Source of the DNA: Cacajao melanocephalus
Taxonomy: Eukaryota; Chordata; Mammalia; Primates; Pitheciidae
Assembly: GCA_963573385.1 (NCBI GenBank)
Contig: CAUYLG010033162.1
Span: 92,168-156,167, forward strand
Direction of reading: 5' to 3'
DNA length: 64,000 nt
In this document: in pieces, positions 26,781-38,899 of the stretch
Layout: the number at the start of each line of letters is the position of its first letter
Numbering within the stretch: position 1 is the first letter of the stretch
Program-made: the position numbers and the translations under genes
Notes under the pieces: generated by a model
What the model was told of the DNA's origin: nothing
The model's input: only the letters and a program-made list of their open reading frames with translations
The model's database searches: none

Positions 26781-27024
26781 GCCACTATAGGATGTGGAAA
26801 TTCAATAGAAGGTATACATCATCTTTTTCACATAAAAATGAAAAGAAAAAAAAGACAGCCTAGCAACTCCTACATAGAGAAATTCAGCAAGAAATGCCTA
26901 ACTGCTTCAATGCCAATACAACTCATTTCTATAGCTAGAGGAATGCCAAAGGGGATTAACCAAACAAAAATACATGGCCTTTCTGACAGACTTCCTTGGA
27001 TGAGATGTAGAAAACACACTCAAG

Positions 27025-27195
27025 ATCTGGGGGCTGGAAATTCTGAGACATGGGTACCAGTTGCTGCTCTGCCATTGACTGTGTGCCCTTGAGTATGTTA
27101 CATCCCTTACAGAGCCTTGATTTTCTCCATCCACAAAAGAGGGAGCTGGAAAAAGCTTTTCTAGGGTCCCTTCCAGTTCTGACACTGTGACATGC
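27025..27195 (+). mobile_element. MIR SINE
   Basis: Contains 'ctgctctgccattgactgtgtgcccttgag' and 'cttccagttctgacactgtg', a MIR consensus pattern. Confidence 0.8.
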
Positions 27196-27269
27196 TCTGT
27201 CCTATAAAAAGTGACCCCAAACAAATGCTTTTAAGCAGCTGTGTGGGGTCGGAAGGAAGGGGGAAGCAC

Positions 27270-27621
27270 TTTTTTTTTTTTTTTTTTTTTTTTAGAGAAA
27301 ATTTAACGCTCTTTCCCCCAGGCTGGAGTAAAGTGGTGCAATCTTAGCGCCCTTAAACCTTTGTGCCGCCCTCTCCAGCCCACCACCGGTTCAAGCCATT
27401 CTCCTGCCTCAGCCTCCCAAGTAGCTGGGATTACAGGTGCCCACCAGCACTCCTGTGTAATTTTTTGTATTTTCAGTAGAGACAGGGTCTCACCAAGTTG
27501 GCCATGCTGGTCTTGAACTCACCAAGTTGGCCAGCCTGGTCTTGAACTTCTGACCTTAGGCGATCCACTAGCCTCTGCCTCCCAAAGTGCTAGGATTACA
27601 GGCATGAGCCACCACGCCCAA
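27270..27621 (-). mobile_element. Alu, antisense, with a 29-bp internal tandem duplication
   Basis: T-run then diverged left end. The unit TCACCAAGTTGGCCATGCTG plus GTCTTGAAC is repeated in tandem near 27,491-27,549. Flanked by GGAAGCACT and GGAAGTACT. Confidence 0.93.
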
Positions 27622-27631
27622 GTGGAAGTAC

Positions 27632-27923
27632 TTTTTTTTTTTTTTTTTTTTTTGAGACAGAGTCTCGCTTGGTTGCCAGGCTGGAGTGCAGTGGCATGAT
27701 CTCGACTCACTGCAACCTCCACCTCCCCAAGTTCAATCAACTCTCCTGTCTCAGCCTCCCAAGTAGCTGGGACTACAGGCACATGCTACCATGCCCCACT
27801 AATTTTTGTATTCTTAGTAGAGATGGGGTTTCACCATATTGGTCAGGCTGGTCTTGAGCCCCTGACCTCAGGTGATCCACCTGCCTAGGCCTCCCAAAGT
27901 GTTGGGATTACAGGCGTGAGCCA
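27632..27923 (-). mobile_element. Alu, full length, antisense
   Basis: T-run, 'gagacagagtctcgcttggttgccagg', ending 'gggattacaggcgtgagccac'. Head-to-tail with the preceding Alu. Confidence 0.95.
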
Positions 27924-29407
27924 CAAAGCAGTAAAATCTAATAACACAGTTAAACCAGAAAGTCTTTCCAACATTCATCAGTACTAGTATCTTGCATTCT
28001 AAGAACTGGAACATTCCTTTACTAACTGGCTTTTCCATTAAAGCTGCTGATGCCTAGAGTAATAAAAACACGACTGCACTGGACAGTGTTCTTAAAGTTC
28101 ACATGACTGGGATGCTTCCCAGAAAATAGCTCCATTATCATCACATTCTCATCCTATAATACTTTGCAATCCAAGAAGGCAAGGTTTGTATCTTCTAGGC
28201 AGAAAGTGAGTTGAAGAACCAGACTGTACGGATCCCAGGCCCTGACCTCTTGACCGGAGTGTCTGGGCACCTGATATTACAAATCTAGGCTTCCTGATAA
28301 ATGGCCCTGTAGTGACCTTGTTACTGGGATCCCTAGATGCTGGCTTCCTGCCCAGTTTCTCTGCATCCAAGACCCTGTCTGTACCTACTGTTCATCCAAT
28401 GCCCATCGTCTTGTGCCTGGGTCCCCTGTGCCACCTGCTTCCCTGCCTTTGCCAAAGGTCAGCGAAACAGTCATGATCTCAGAACTAGGGCTGGAACAGG
28501 GATGTGGGCGTTGGTGCAGGAAGAAGAGGTGGAAGTGCGAGCACTAGAGGAAAGAAGATAAGGCCTAGGGTGACTCCCGCCTCCTGCCCTTCCTTGCTTA
28601 CACACCCTGGCTCTTAAATTCTATTAGAAATTGGTCAGTGGGAAGCACAGCTGGCTTGTTCGCCTCTCTGTGCATCTATCATAAACCCTGTCCCTGCTCC
28701 TCCATCCAGGCTGGGTATGTGAGTGAGGTCCCAGACTCTACCAGTCCCTGTGGCAGGAAGGTACTGTAGTGAGGTGAGGGCTGACAAAAGGCCAGCGTGG
28801 CAGGCACAAAGCTGGGGAGTGGAATCCCACCACAGGTGGGACCACAGAGGTGTGGGGACCAAAGCCACAAATATCAGGGCTGCAGGCCATGCAGAGATTA
28901 ATTTTGTCTTTATCCACGCAGAACATTCCCAGTGCTAGAGGGTTTTCCATGCTGGTTCACCCTGCACTGATCTCAACCTCCAAGTCACTCTTAAATAGGG
29001 TGACCACCCGTCCTGATTTACCTAGGGCAGTCCCAGCTGAGGCCTGTCAGTCAGTTGCAATTATTAATAGTACCCCTTTTATTCTCAAATTGTTCTGGTT
29101 GGAATGATAAATTATAGTTGCACTATTCTTGGGGTTCTAGGCCTGTGAAGTCAGAGTTGCAATTAGAGAAGGCTACTCAGGATTAGCAGGGATCCCCAAC
29201 CTGGTAAGTCTCACCCCTCATCAAACATTCCATTTGCCTCTCCAATATCCCTTCCAAACCATCATCTGGCTTCTGCTTGTATACCTGCAAAGACGGCAGG
29301 CTCACTATCTTCTGAGGAAGCCTTTCTTTTGGGGGGAAAGCTTTGTTATAAAAATAGCAGGATTCAAACCTGTATACAGTATGACTGCAACTAAATAATA
29401 ACATCCA
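27924..29407. other. Intronic sequence with one DNA-transposon-like stretch
   Basis: Mostly unrecognised. The part at about 28,996-29,118 ('gggtgaccacccgtcctgattt', then 'caattattaatagtaccccttttattctc', then 'gataaattat') resembles a common non-autonomous DNA-transposon relic; I cannot name it securely. Confidence 0.45.
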
Positions 29408-29709
29408 GGCTGGGTAGGGAGGCTCACGCCTGTAATCCCAGCACTTTGGAAGGCCGAGGCAGGTGGATCACTTGAGGTCAGGAGTGCCAGATGAACCTGG
29501 CCAACATGGCAAAACCCCATCTCTACTAAAAATACAAAAAATTAGCCAGGCGTGGTAGCCCATGCCTATAATCTCAGTTACTCAGGAGGCTGCTGCAGGT
29601 GAATCACTTGAACCCTGGAGGCAGAGGTTGGAGTGAGCCGAGATTGTGCCACTGCACTCTAGCCTGGGTGACAAAGCGAGACACCATCTCAAAAACAAAA
29701 ACAAAAACA
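29408..29709 (+). mobile_element. Alu, full length
   Basis: From 'ggctgggtagggaggctcacgcc' to an (AAAAC)n tail. Confidence 0.95.
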
Positions 29710-29889
29710 AAACACATCCCTCAGCAGGGAAAGGTGTGGGGGTGGAGGAAAGCAGAAAACCTGCTGACTTTCCCCTTGCACCTCCTTCCGTCTCTCCTTC
29801 TCCTCGTTCAACAAATATTTACTGAGTGCATCTGATGGTCCAGGCACTGTGCTTGGCACTGGGGACAAAAGGGTGAGTTAAAACGGACT

Positions 29890-30112
29890 CAAAGCGAGGG
29901 GCATTCTACAATATAATTAGCTTGTACTTTCCAAAAACATCAAGGTCCCAAAGAACAAAGAACAGTTGGGAGACTGTCCTAGACGAAACTAAAGAGACAT
30001 GACAGACAACTGTATGCAACCCATGATAAGAGGTTTTTTTTTGTTTTTTTGTTTTTTTGTTTTTGCTATAAACAAGGACATCACTAAGACAACTGGCAAA
30101 ACTTAATGTCTA
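29890..30112 (+). mobile_element. L1M 3' region, first part
   Basis: Contains 'cagttgggagactgtcctagacgaaactaaagagacatgacagac', an L1M 3' pattern that resumes past the Alu. A (GTTTTTTT)n run lies at about 30,031-30,065. Confidence 0.65.
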
Positions 30113-30730
<618 letters not shown>

Positions 30731-32283
30731 CTTAGAAATAGTTAAAAAAGAAAGAAAAAGAGACCCTGCCTTCAAACAGCTTACAGTGTGGCTGGGAGAC
30801 AGGTACTAATACTAATAATTACACTATCTAAACTGTGAAATTGCCACTAGGAAACGTGCTATAATGAAGAGAGATCTGGTGGCATGAACATTTATAGCAA
30901 CAGTTTAACTCAAGTCAGGAAGGTGAGCGAAGGCATCTGCAATCACGGAGCTGAGACCGACAGGAGAAAAGTAACCAATGGGGAGGGGGAGAAGGTTCCA
31001 AGCTCTTGCAGGCCTTGCAGCAGGAAGGAGCACGGTGATGTGAGGCTGGAAAGAGCATGAACACAACACAGGGCCTGCGGGAGATGCCAAGAGATCAGCT
31101 TTGTCTTCGTTTTGAGAGCAACAGCAGTGTATGGAAGACTCCCTTGTCTGTGGAGTAGAGAACCCACAGAAGTGGCAGAGGGCAGTGCTGAGAGTGGGCC
31201 AGCTGCTTTCATGAGAAGCATCGTGCATGACTTCTCTTGTGCTCCCTGACACTTTTATTTTCTACAAGAACCATGTATGCATTTGATAATCAGGCCAGGG
31301 GTGAGGAGCCAGTGGCGAAGACTGAACTCGGGCAGCTAAACTCCCCTCCCCAGACTCAAGAGTGGCTGATGGAGCTGGCTGCTGCCTCCCTCACCGAGAA
31401 CCTCTGGGCTAGCCCTTGAGCTGATGTGGCTGAGGGAGGTGACATGCAAGGGCCAGATCTCCAACCCTGCTCCTACACCAGGGGCCCCTCATCAGCACAG
31501 TGTTCAGGCAGCCATGGCCCTGCCCAGTCTTGCTTCCTCTAGGAACATCCCTTCAGTCCTGAGAACCAGGACCTGTGGTCCTGACTGGGGAAGGACCCTC
31601 ACTCTCCCGCAGCGACTGGCAGCACTGAACATAGATCCAAGCACTTCTCTCGAGGGTCAGGGTTCTGACCACAAAAAGAGGGACCCCTTATCTATACCAA
31701 GTTTTGCCTTAGTTGGTTTTCCATCATTAGCTCATTTGCAACAGTCAATTTAAAGGGAATAGGTGCTGTTGTGATTCTCATTTTACAAGGTGGAAGCTGA
31801 TGACACAATTTGGGTCATTCTGGTCATGCCCAAGTAAATCAGAGTTGAGAGGCCAGGAGAAAAATACTCAGGGCACATTGCTACAAAAATATAATTATCT
31901 GCAAGCCTGGCTGCTAAAACTGCCTGTTAGGACCTAAAACCAGTTTTATTTAATAACTACTGAAACAGCTTGCTGCGACTCTAAGACTAGTTTTATCTAC
32001 CACCTTCATGCAACAATCAGAGCTTCCCAACTCCCTAAGAGCTTCTCCAGTGCCAATGGACTTTAAAAACAACTCATAACATTTCTCATTCTAATGAAAC
32101 CCCCAACCTTCTCTTAGTTTGCTAGGCAAACCAAAGACCACCTGGTCCGTATATATTTCCCAAATTATAATTCTTACTTCCCAAGTAAAATGCTTTACAT
32201 TTAGAGAAATATCTGTTTTTATATTTTATTTGACTTCAACAAATGATTTGTGTAGGCACAGACTTGGGTTCAAATGCTGGCTG
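30731..32283. other. Intronic sequence, nothing firmly recognised
   Basis: An ancient-repeat-like stretch ('ccctgccttcaaacagcttacagtg') lies at 30,760-30,900; the remainder has no recognisable repeat or gene. Confidence 0.45.
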
Positions 32284-32430
32284 CAGCCAGGCACAGTGGT
32301 TCATGCCTGTAATTCCAGCTCTTTGAGAGGCTGAGGCAGGAGGATCACTTGAGCCCAGGAGTTCAAGATCAGCCTGGCAACATGGCGAGACCCTGTCTCT
32401 ACATTTAAAAAGCAAAACAAACAAAAACCC
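32284..32430 (+). mobile_element. Alu monomer (FLAM-like)
   Basis: Single left arm, 'gccaggcacagtggttcatgcc' to 'gagaccctgtctctac', with an A-rich tail. Confidence 0.9.
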
Positions 32431-32464
32431 CCAAAAGACAAATCTCCGCTGCACTGCTTACAAA

Positions 32465-32600
32465 CACTGTGCCCTTTGGTAGAGAAAACCTCAGTTTTCT
32501 CACCCCATCTATAAAATGGGGCTGGAAGGAATCAGTAAGCTTTTGAGGCTAAAAAGCACCATTTGTTCTCTACTGGGACTCAGTACAGAAAATTCACTTC
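32465..32600 (+). mobile_element. MIR fragment
   Basis: Contains 'aacctcagttttctcaccccatctataaaatggggctgg'. Confidence 0.65.
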
Positions 32601-33059
32601 ACTCTACACTGCTTAAACATTTACTAAAAGCTTGTGTATCCTAATAGTAAATCATGGGACCTGAATTTTCCAGGACGATCCCAATTTCAAATCCTCTGTC
32701 CTAACTTTCCACATAAACCATCAAAATGTTTTAGAAATTCCACTCTCTCAGTATCCAAACACTTCTCAGGCCTCCTCTTGCACAAAGCAGCGGCACACAC
32801 ATTCTTTTTTCACACTACAGATCCTAATCTTTGGTTCAGAAAATGTAGTCAGCAGAGTCCTGCCGGCCCCCTAAAGGAAATGGGGTCAGGGAGAAAAATC
32901 CGTGGCAGTCAGCGCTCCATTGCAACTCAGACTGAGCTGTTTCCCAGCACAGCGATGTAAAGCCAGCCAGGGGAGATCATGCCACAATCAGAGCATCACC
33001 CACAGAGGGACATACACTGGGCAGAGGAGTTCAGCCCCCACCCACTTGTACCTGGGAGG

Positions 33060-33170
33060 CATCCTGGCCACAGGGTTGCTGTGAAGATTAAATGAGTTAA
33101 GTTAATATTTGGAGAGCACTCACTACAGTGTGTGGCAGCCAATAAATACCAGATTAGTGCTGATAACTAA
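33060..33170 (+). mobile_element. MIR 3' fragment
   Basis: Contains 'gctgtgaagattaaatgagttaagttaatatttggagagcac'. Confidence 0.65.
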
Positions 33171-33354
33171 AACCAGAGGCATCCCCGCCTAAGTTACTCC
33201 TGCCTAAAAGACAACATAGAGGCATCGCTTCCATTCAGGTGAAAAGGAGAATCGGCACTTAGCCCTGGGCTAGGTGAGACCCATGTAGAGAGATGGGCAG
33301 ACCTTAACCACAGCAGATGGGTTCTGCATTAGTGAACACCAAGAGGCTGGACTT

Positions 33355-33614
33355 GCTGGGTGCAGAGGCTCACGCCTGTAATCTCAGCACTTTGGGAGGC
33401 TGAAGCAGGAGAACTGTTTAAGCCCAGGAGTTTGAGACTAGCTTGGGCAACACAGTAAGACTGTCTCCACAAAAAAAACAAAAAATTAGCTGGGCGTGGG
33501 GCACATACCTGTAGTCCCAGGTGTGAGGTATGAGGACGACTGCTTGAGCCCTGATCAGGCCACTGCACTCCAACCTGAATGACAGTGTGAGACCTTTTCT
33601 AAAAAAACAAAACA
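33355..33614 (+). mobile_element. Alu, diverged, internal deletion
   Basis: From 'tgctgggtgcagaggctcacgcc' through 'gactgtctccacaaaaaaaac' to 'cactccaacctgaatgacagtg'; the right arm is short. Confidence 0.92.
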
Positions 33615-33689
33615 GACCAGGCTGGACTTGGAGAAGAGGCACCATGCCTAAAACACACAAAGTCTCTTCATGCCTTTGCCCCTGCTGTT

Positions 33690-34045
33690 TTGCCTGCCCC
33701 GAATGCCATCTTGTTCCTCACTTCAAGGCTCAATTCCAATTACACCTTGAAGTTAGAACTAACTTCTCCCCATGGTTAGAACTACTCCCCGCCCCGCCCT
33801 GTGTTTCCTGATACCCATCAGAATGAATGGCTGAATCTTCTGGTGTCTCTTGCATCTAGCTTATCCTTTTAAAGTACTTACAGGACCACGGACAGACAGA
33901 CGGAGATGCATATACACACACACAAATGTCACTGTCTTCCCAAATCCACCATGAATCCTTCCAAGGCAGGGGGGTTCAGCGTTCACCTCTGTAGCCCTAT
34001 GGCCTAATAATATGGTAGAGACTCAGTAAATGTCTGAATTTGCTG
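33690..34045 (+). mobile_element. L2 3' fragment, diverged
   Basis: Contains 'ccccgaatgccatcttgttcctcac', then 'aaggcaggggggttcagcg', then 'ggtagagactcagtaaatgtc'. Confidence 0.65.
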
Positions 34046-35593
34046 TTAAATCTGTGCTCACACCTTGTCTTGGAATAACAAGTAAACCTGGGGGCAGCAG
34101 GAGGCTTCGGGTACACACACAATCAGAAGCTCGGTAGATGCAAGATTTCTGGGTCTTAGAACCCACCACCAAATCAGTTTTCAGCCAGGAGCCTACTAAG
34201 CACTTCCCAGGTCCTTCTCAGCCAGAAGAATGAAGACACCTATCAGATCAGAGTCTGAGGTCACCTGGACCCAGCCAAGAGCAGTGTGGACACTGACCTG
34301 GTCTCCTCCCGTCTCTTTAGAGTTGGTATGAAGAGCTGATGCTTGGGTAGGCTACCTTGACCCCACCAGCCCTTCCAGGGCAGGGTACATGCTAGGTGTC
34401 TTCAGCATTTCAGCTTCTACAACAGATCTTGGGAACAGACAAAGAAGAGCTGTCCCTGCTTTCCAGGACGACAATGCTGAAAGAAAGGTGAGCTCTCCTG
34501 GGGGAAGATGTAGGGACCACAAATTGCTGGCCTCCTCTCAACTACCACAAACTCTGAGGGCTGGGGAAAGGCAGGGTACCATGTCTTCTCCCTCCCTCCC
34601 TCCCATCCCCAAAGCTCAGCCCTTCTGGTAGGTAATGCCTGCCCCAGAAAATGTCTTTTGTGTGCCTGGACCCGTAGTTCAGAAGGTCAAAATTGGTCCC
34701 TTTTGCTCCTGGTCCCACTCTACCTTTGCCAGCTCAGTTTACTTATCTGCAAGTGGGGGAGCAGGTTGGGGTTTGGCAGCAACAAACCCCAATGTGTGTG
34801 AAACCATCTAGTTCACAGCCAACAAAGCATTAGTCTCAATTCCCTGAAGCCAATTACCACCTTGGAACCCAACTTCTTCCAGGGATAAGATTTGTCTCTG
34901 ACCCTGCCTCCCTAACCAGGTCTCTGAGACTTGGATGAGAATGCTAGAAACTACCAGAGTATCTTCTGTATGATAAAAGACGAGTTGAGAGCTCAGAGAC
35001 ATGACTGGTGACATGGTGTGGGATCCTGAATCTGCCTCCACAGTAACTTGGGCTTTTTCTCCTGCCCAAAGCTGTCTGAGGGCCCACCACCTGTCTGGCC
35101 TGACCAGGGCCTGCCCTTTCCTGCAGGGAAGTGGATGCAGGCACCCTGGATTCTCTGGGCTCCACTGGCCTACCCCACATCCCCACTCAGCACTGCATTT
35201 GCCATACAGAAGTTCAATAAATGCCTCAGCTACTCTGAAATGCCTTCAGTAACTTGACCTTTTATATTCCCCAGCTAATGTGTAGTTTGCACATACGAGT
35301 CCTTTTTAGGAGATGGCAAATCACCAGAGACAACGCAGGATCAATACAAAGTATTAGGCATGTTCTATTCTAATTCTCTGCAAACTGGTATTCCATTAAC
35401 TGCATGTGGGATTTATGGGAGCTCGCTATAAACTAGAATATTTAACTAGAATGGCCTACTCTGTCAAATAATAGCTTACTGTTGTTAATTTTCAACTAGT
35501 CAATCTCAAAAAAGTTTCCAGCTTCCAACATATTTCACATCTTGATTTAATCATCCAGAAAGTCATCTCATAAAAGTCTCCATACAAACAAGG
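34046..35593. other. Intronic sequence, nothing recognised
   Basis: No gene, RNA or clear repeat apart from short L2-like traces ('cagaagttcaataaatgcctcag' near 35,208). Confidence 0.45.
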
Positions 35594-35822
35594 GCAGGCA
35601 GCTTGATGCAGATGAAAAAGACCTGCCCTTGGAACCAGGAGACTTGGGTTACATCCCAGCTCTACCAAATACTGTATAATTGGCTGCTCAGAGCCTCAAT
35701 GTCCTCATCTGTAAAATGGGAGTGACACCAGCCTCACAAGGGAGTTGTAAAGATTAAATGAGATAATACAGGTGAATGTACTCTTAAGTTCTATAAGGCT
35801 ATGCAAAGGTTAGTTATTATAA
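35594..35822 (+). mobile_element. MIR SINE, near full length
   Basis: Contains 'gagacttgggttacatcccagctctaccaaatac', then 'cctcatctgtaaaatgggagtgac', then 'attaaatgagataatacagg'. Confidence 0.88.
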
Positions 35823-35867
35823 GCTGAAATTCTCAAACAACTCAGGCTAATGACAGAAAGCAAGAAT

Positions 35868-36083
35868 TAAATTGGTGGTTCTAAAGGGGTGTGGGGGTGG
35901 CATTTTGCTACCTAGGGGACATCTGACAATCCTGGGGCATTTTTGGCTGGCACAACTGGGGGACAGGAATTGCTACTGGAATCTATAGACCAGGGATGCT
36001 TCTAAACCCCACAATGCCCAGGACACCAATAATTATCAAACCCCAAATGTCAACAGTGCAAGGCTGAGATATCCTGATCTAAA
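35868..36083 (+). mobile_element. MER20 hAT-Charlie MITE
   Basis: Contains 'ggggacatctgacaatcctggggcatttttggctggcacaactggggg', then 'gggatgcttctaaaccccacaatgcccagg', matching the MER20 order. MER20 copies are known to carry regulatory sites in some mammals; no such role is shown here. Confidence 0.88.
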
Positions 36084-36467
36084 TAATCACTTAAAGTTGG
36101 ATTTGGGAGCTTTTTATAACAGAAATCTTCCTAAGCAGGCTTTACTTTCTCCCATCATCTGCTTAAACATTTGCAAGATGGATCATCTTGCAAAACAGCT
36201 CTTTTGTAAGTGAAGCCAAACTGCCAACTTCTGGAGTTTCTGAATGTATAAAACTGCTTTTAAAGAAGATGCTCTCTGATTACAATCCGGCTAAATTGTT
36301 TTTCCGAAGGCCCTGACTTTGGCAGAAGTTCTCCTAGGCACAGACAGGGTCTGTCACTCCACCACTGGCCCCTGAAGATGGTTTCCTAATTCTAATTTCC
36401 TGCTGAAATGAGAGCCACTAGGGTCTCTAAACGAATTAAATTCACATCACACCAACTGCTTGCTAGC

Positions 36468-36688
36468 TTTGTGCCAGGCACGGTGCCAAACACCTCCACA
36501 TAATTTATCCCACTTAATCCACCCAACAACCCAGCGAGGTGGGCATTATTACCAGCTGTTTGCAAGGGAGAAAACAGGACCAGAGAGGTTAAACAACTTG
36601 CCCAAGATCACCAGCTGGCCAAGGGGGCGCCCAACTTGAACCGAGGTCTCCAGTTTCCAAGTCACAAGCTCTTTCCACCAGCTCGGAA
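36468..36688 (+). mobile_element. MIR SINE
   Basis: Contains 'gtgccaggcacggtgccaaacacc', then 'ccagagaggttaaacaacttgcccaagatcaccagctgg'. It lies immediately inside the gene from the CpG island. Confidence 0.88.
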
Positions 36689-37167
36689 AACCCAGGTGTC
36701 AAGTTGTCTCAACTCCCCATGAATTTTTAAGACAACCGCAAGTTCTCAGTAAGTTTAGGTAGCTCAAAATGGGAATTTCCGGGGGGCTGGGCACTCTCAC
36801 AAACACTCCCCTCTCTGCAGCTGTCTCACCGCAGGTACCTGATAAATCATTCCATATCGCCCGCGGAACGGGGAGCATTTATTGGCGCTGGAGTTTCGTG
36901 CCAGGCCCAGGAAATGCCATCTTTGAAAGCCGAGAGGCGGATTCGCCCTGGGAACCGAGCGCTGGCCGCCGCGTTTGGCTGGCTCCCCGCGCGCTGTGCG
37001 CCCCCTCGGCGCCTCGAGCCGGGGTCGCGGCGGCGCGGGGTCCTTTGGCGGCGCCAGCAGCACGGGCTCCTCGGGTTGCGCCCGCCCCTGCCCGGCCGCA
37101 GCGCACGCCCACGCTCCGGCGCGGCGTCCCAGCCGCCCGCCCGCCCCGACCGAGCCCCACCCGGCGG

Positions 37168-37189
37168 CCCGCCCGCGCCCGCCCGCCCC
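37168..37189 (-). other. Putative G-quadruplex motif (minus strand)
   Basis: Five C-runs of 3-4 separated by 1-3 nt on the plus strand give a G4 motif on the minus strand, the sense strand of PTPN3. Confidence 0.6.
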
Positions 37190-37194
37190 GTGCC

Positions 37195-37210
37195 CGCCAG
37201 GTGAGCGCGG
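37195..37210 (+). promoter_or_regulatory. Strong plus-strand 5' splice-site-like sequence
   Basis: GCCAG|GTGAGC with the junction after 37,200, close to the consensus donor. It is on the strand opposite PTPN3 and so could serve a divergent transcript. Confidence 0.4.
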
Positions 37211-37299
37211 CGGGACGCCCCCTCCCTGCCCCGACGTGGTGCGGGGATCCTGGGGCCGCCGCACCCGCCAGCCCGCCCGCGCGTCCGCCGCGCGCCCCA

Positions 37300-37318
37300 G
37301 GGACGGGTGGGGGCAGGG
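37300..37318 (+). other. Putative G-quadruplex motif (plus strand)
   Basis: Four G-tracts (GGG, GGG, GGGGG, GGG) with 1-2 nt loops. Confidence 0.6.
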
Positions 37319-37419
37319 TGGCGCCGAGCGCGACCCCGGCCCCCGGTGGCCCCGCGCCCTGTCCCTGGCCCGCTGTGGTCGCACCGGCTCGTACCTGCAG
37401 CATCCGGGGGCGCGCGGCG

Positions 37420-37430
37420 CCCAGGTAGGT
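37420..37430 (+). promoter_or_regulatory. Second plus-strand 5' splice-site-like sequence
   Basis: CCCAG|GTAGGT with the junction after 37,424, a good donor match on the strand opposite PTPN3. Confidence 0.35.
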
Positions 37431-37984
37431 CGCGCGTGCGGGCGGCGCGGAAGCTCGCTCGCGGCGCGACCTGGCCGCCGTCTGAGCATGCCCAGTGCCG
37501 CCCGCGGGCGGTTCCCGCCGGCCGGGCTGGCCGCGACGGGCCCGCGCGCCGGGCTGGGGGCGGGCGCCCGGGCCGGCCTGCGGTGCTCTCCCGCCCCCGC
37601 CTCGCCCTGGCGCGCCCCGACGCTTCTCCTAGGGCTACCGGGGCTCTCCGCCGAGCTGCGGGCAGGCCCTGAGTTCCCTCGCGCATGCATGCAGCCGTTC
37701 GTTCCACAACATGACTGGGCACCTACTGTGTGCCTAGCCCTCAGTGATTTCATGCCTAGGAAAGGCAAGCAGTCGGCACCCAAAGAAACTTTGAAACGAG
37801 GAGTCTTGCGCGACGGATGCGCGGTTGAGCTGAGGTCCTACTGACTCCCAGTCCAGTGCTCGTCCCGTGGCACTAGTAAGCTTTCCTGATTAAACCTTCC
37901 CAAGGATCACGGGGCCCCTACCTGATCTATGTTCCTGCTCCCCACTTCCTTCTCATCTCACATCTGCCTGCCTGCGGCTCCTAG

Positions 37985-38235
37985 AGCACCTTTCTGTCCA
38001 TCAGACACTCGAACTTCACCAGCTTCAGGACATTGGCGCGCGCCTTTTCCTCTGTGGGACGTCTTGGCCCATCTTTTCACATGGCCGGCGCCTTCTCATT
38101 GTACATAGGTCCCCTCCTCAGAGAGGCCTTTCCTGACCACCTTCCTTGATTAGCCCTCTGCTCCTGGCCACTCCATGTACTTTATTTTCTTCATAGCATT
38201 TAACACGATATATCCATTATCTGCTATTATTTATT
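37985..38235 (+). mobile_element. L2 fragment
   Basis: Contains 'gaggcctttcctgaccaccttcc' and 'gtactttattttcttcatagcatttaac', an L2 3' pattern between the two CpG islands. Confidence 0.8.
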
Positions 38236-38669
38236 GAGCATCTATTCCAGTTCTTCTCGCGTGGTGAACAAATAGACTAAAATTCTGTCCCCCTGGTGGA
38301 GTTTGGGGGAAGAGGGACAGGTAACAGATAAACAGCAAATTAGCAAACGATGTAGTGTAATAGAAAATGACAAGTTCTAAGAGGGAGAAGAGCAGGGTCA
38401 GGCGGTCTGCGGGTGGAGGTACGCAGTGAATTTTCAGGGAAGCGGCCGGATCCCCTTGAGCCGATGGGGCGGTCTGATCTGGCTGTCAGATCGGGTGACA
38501 CTGAGAAGGTGATAGTGATATTTCAGATAAGCGGGGAAGAGCATTTCTGGTCGAACGAACAGCAAGGGCAAAGACCCGAAAGGGCTCTGGGCAAGGAGGT
38601 CAGAGGAGCAGATGAGGTCGGTCTCTTTGTCTTTTCCTCCGATTTGTTTAATTCTCCTGTTGTATTTCC
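38236..38669. mobile_element. Ancient interspersed repeat, unclassified
   Basis: Wording such as 'agcaagggcaaagacccgaaagggctctggg' and 'aacagataaacagcaaatt' matches a common ancient mammalian repeat pattern that I cannot assign to a family with certainty. Confidence 0.45.
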
Positions 38670-38790
38670 CTCCTGAATGTCAGCTTTGGGGCTGTGGCTC
38701 TGCCTGTCTTTACTGCAGTGAGCCAGCCCCTGCAACACTGTCTGGCACACAGTAGGCGCTCAAACATTATTTGTTGAATACGTGAACGAA
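38670..38790 (+). mobile_element. L2 3' end
   Basis: Contains 'ctgtctggcacacagtaggcgctcaaacattatttgttgaatacgtgaacg', the L2 3' terminus. Confidence 0.88.
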
Positions 38791-38899
38791 GGGAGGCAGA
38801 GATGGCTGGAACCCTCCAGTCGGGCCTGGGTGTCGGGTCCTGGGGACCGGTCGTTCCAGAGATAGACGGAGGCCCCGGCAGCCCCTGGAACCTCATTTC

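Larger units (their letters stand above)
36840..37690. promoter_or_regulatory. PTPN3: CpG island 1: probable PTPN3 promoter and non-coding exon 1
   Basis: Strong local rise in G+C and CpG over about 850 bp, unlike the AT-richer flanks, with GC boxes (for example GGGGGCGGGC near 37,557). Its position upstream of the first coding exon fits the PTPN3 promoter. The minus-strand exon 1 end is uncertain: CTGCAG|GTACGAG (exon ending 37,395), ATCAG|GTACCT and TGCG|GTGAGA (both within 36,828-36,846) are all possible donors. Long open frames here (up to 328 codons) result from high G+C and are not called as proteins. Confidence 0.85.

Noticed and set aside
36620..36640. CTCF-like GGGGGCGCC within the MIR near the promoter
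   Set aside because: The left half of the motif has several mismatches; the fit is much poorer than at 39,162.
36797..37844. Open frames of up to 328 codons on both strands of the CpG island
   Set aside because: They overlap in several frames and strands, are rich in Arg/Ala/Pro/Gly as expected from high G+C with few stop codons, and match no family I know.
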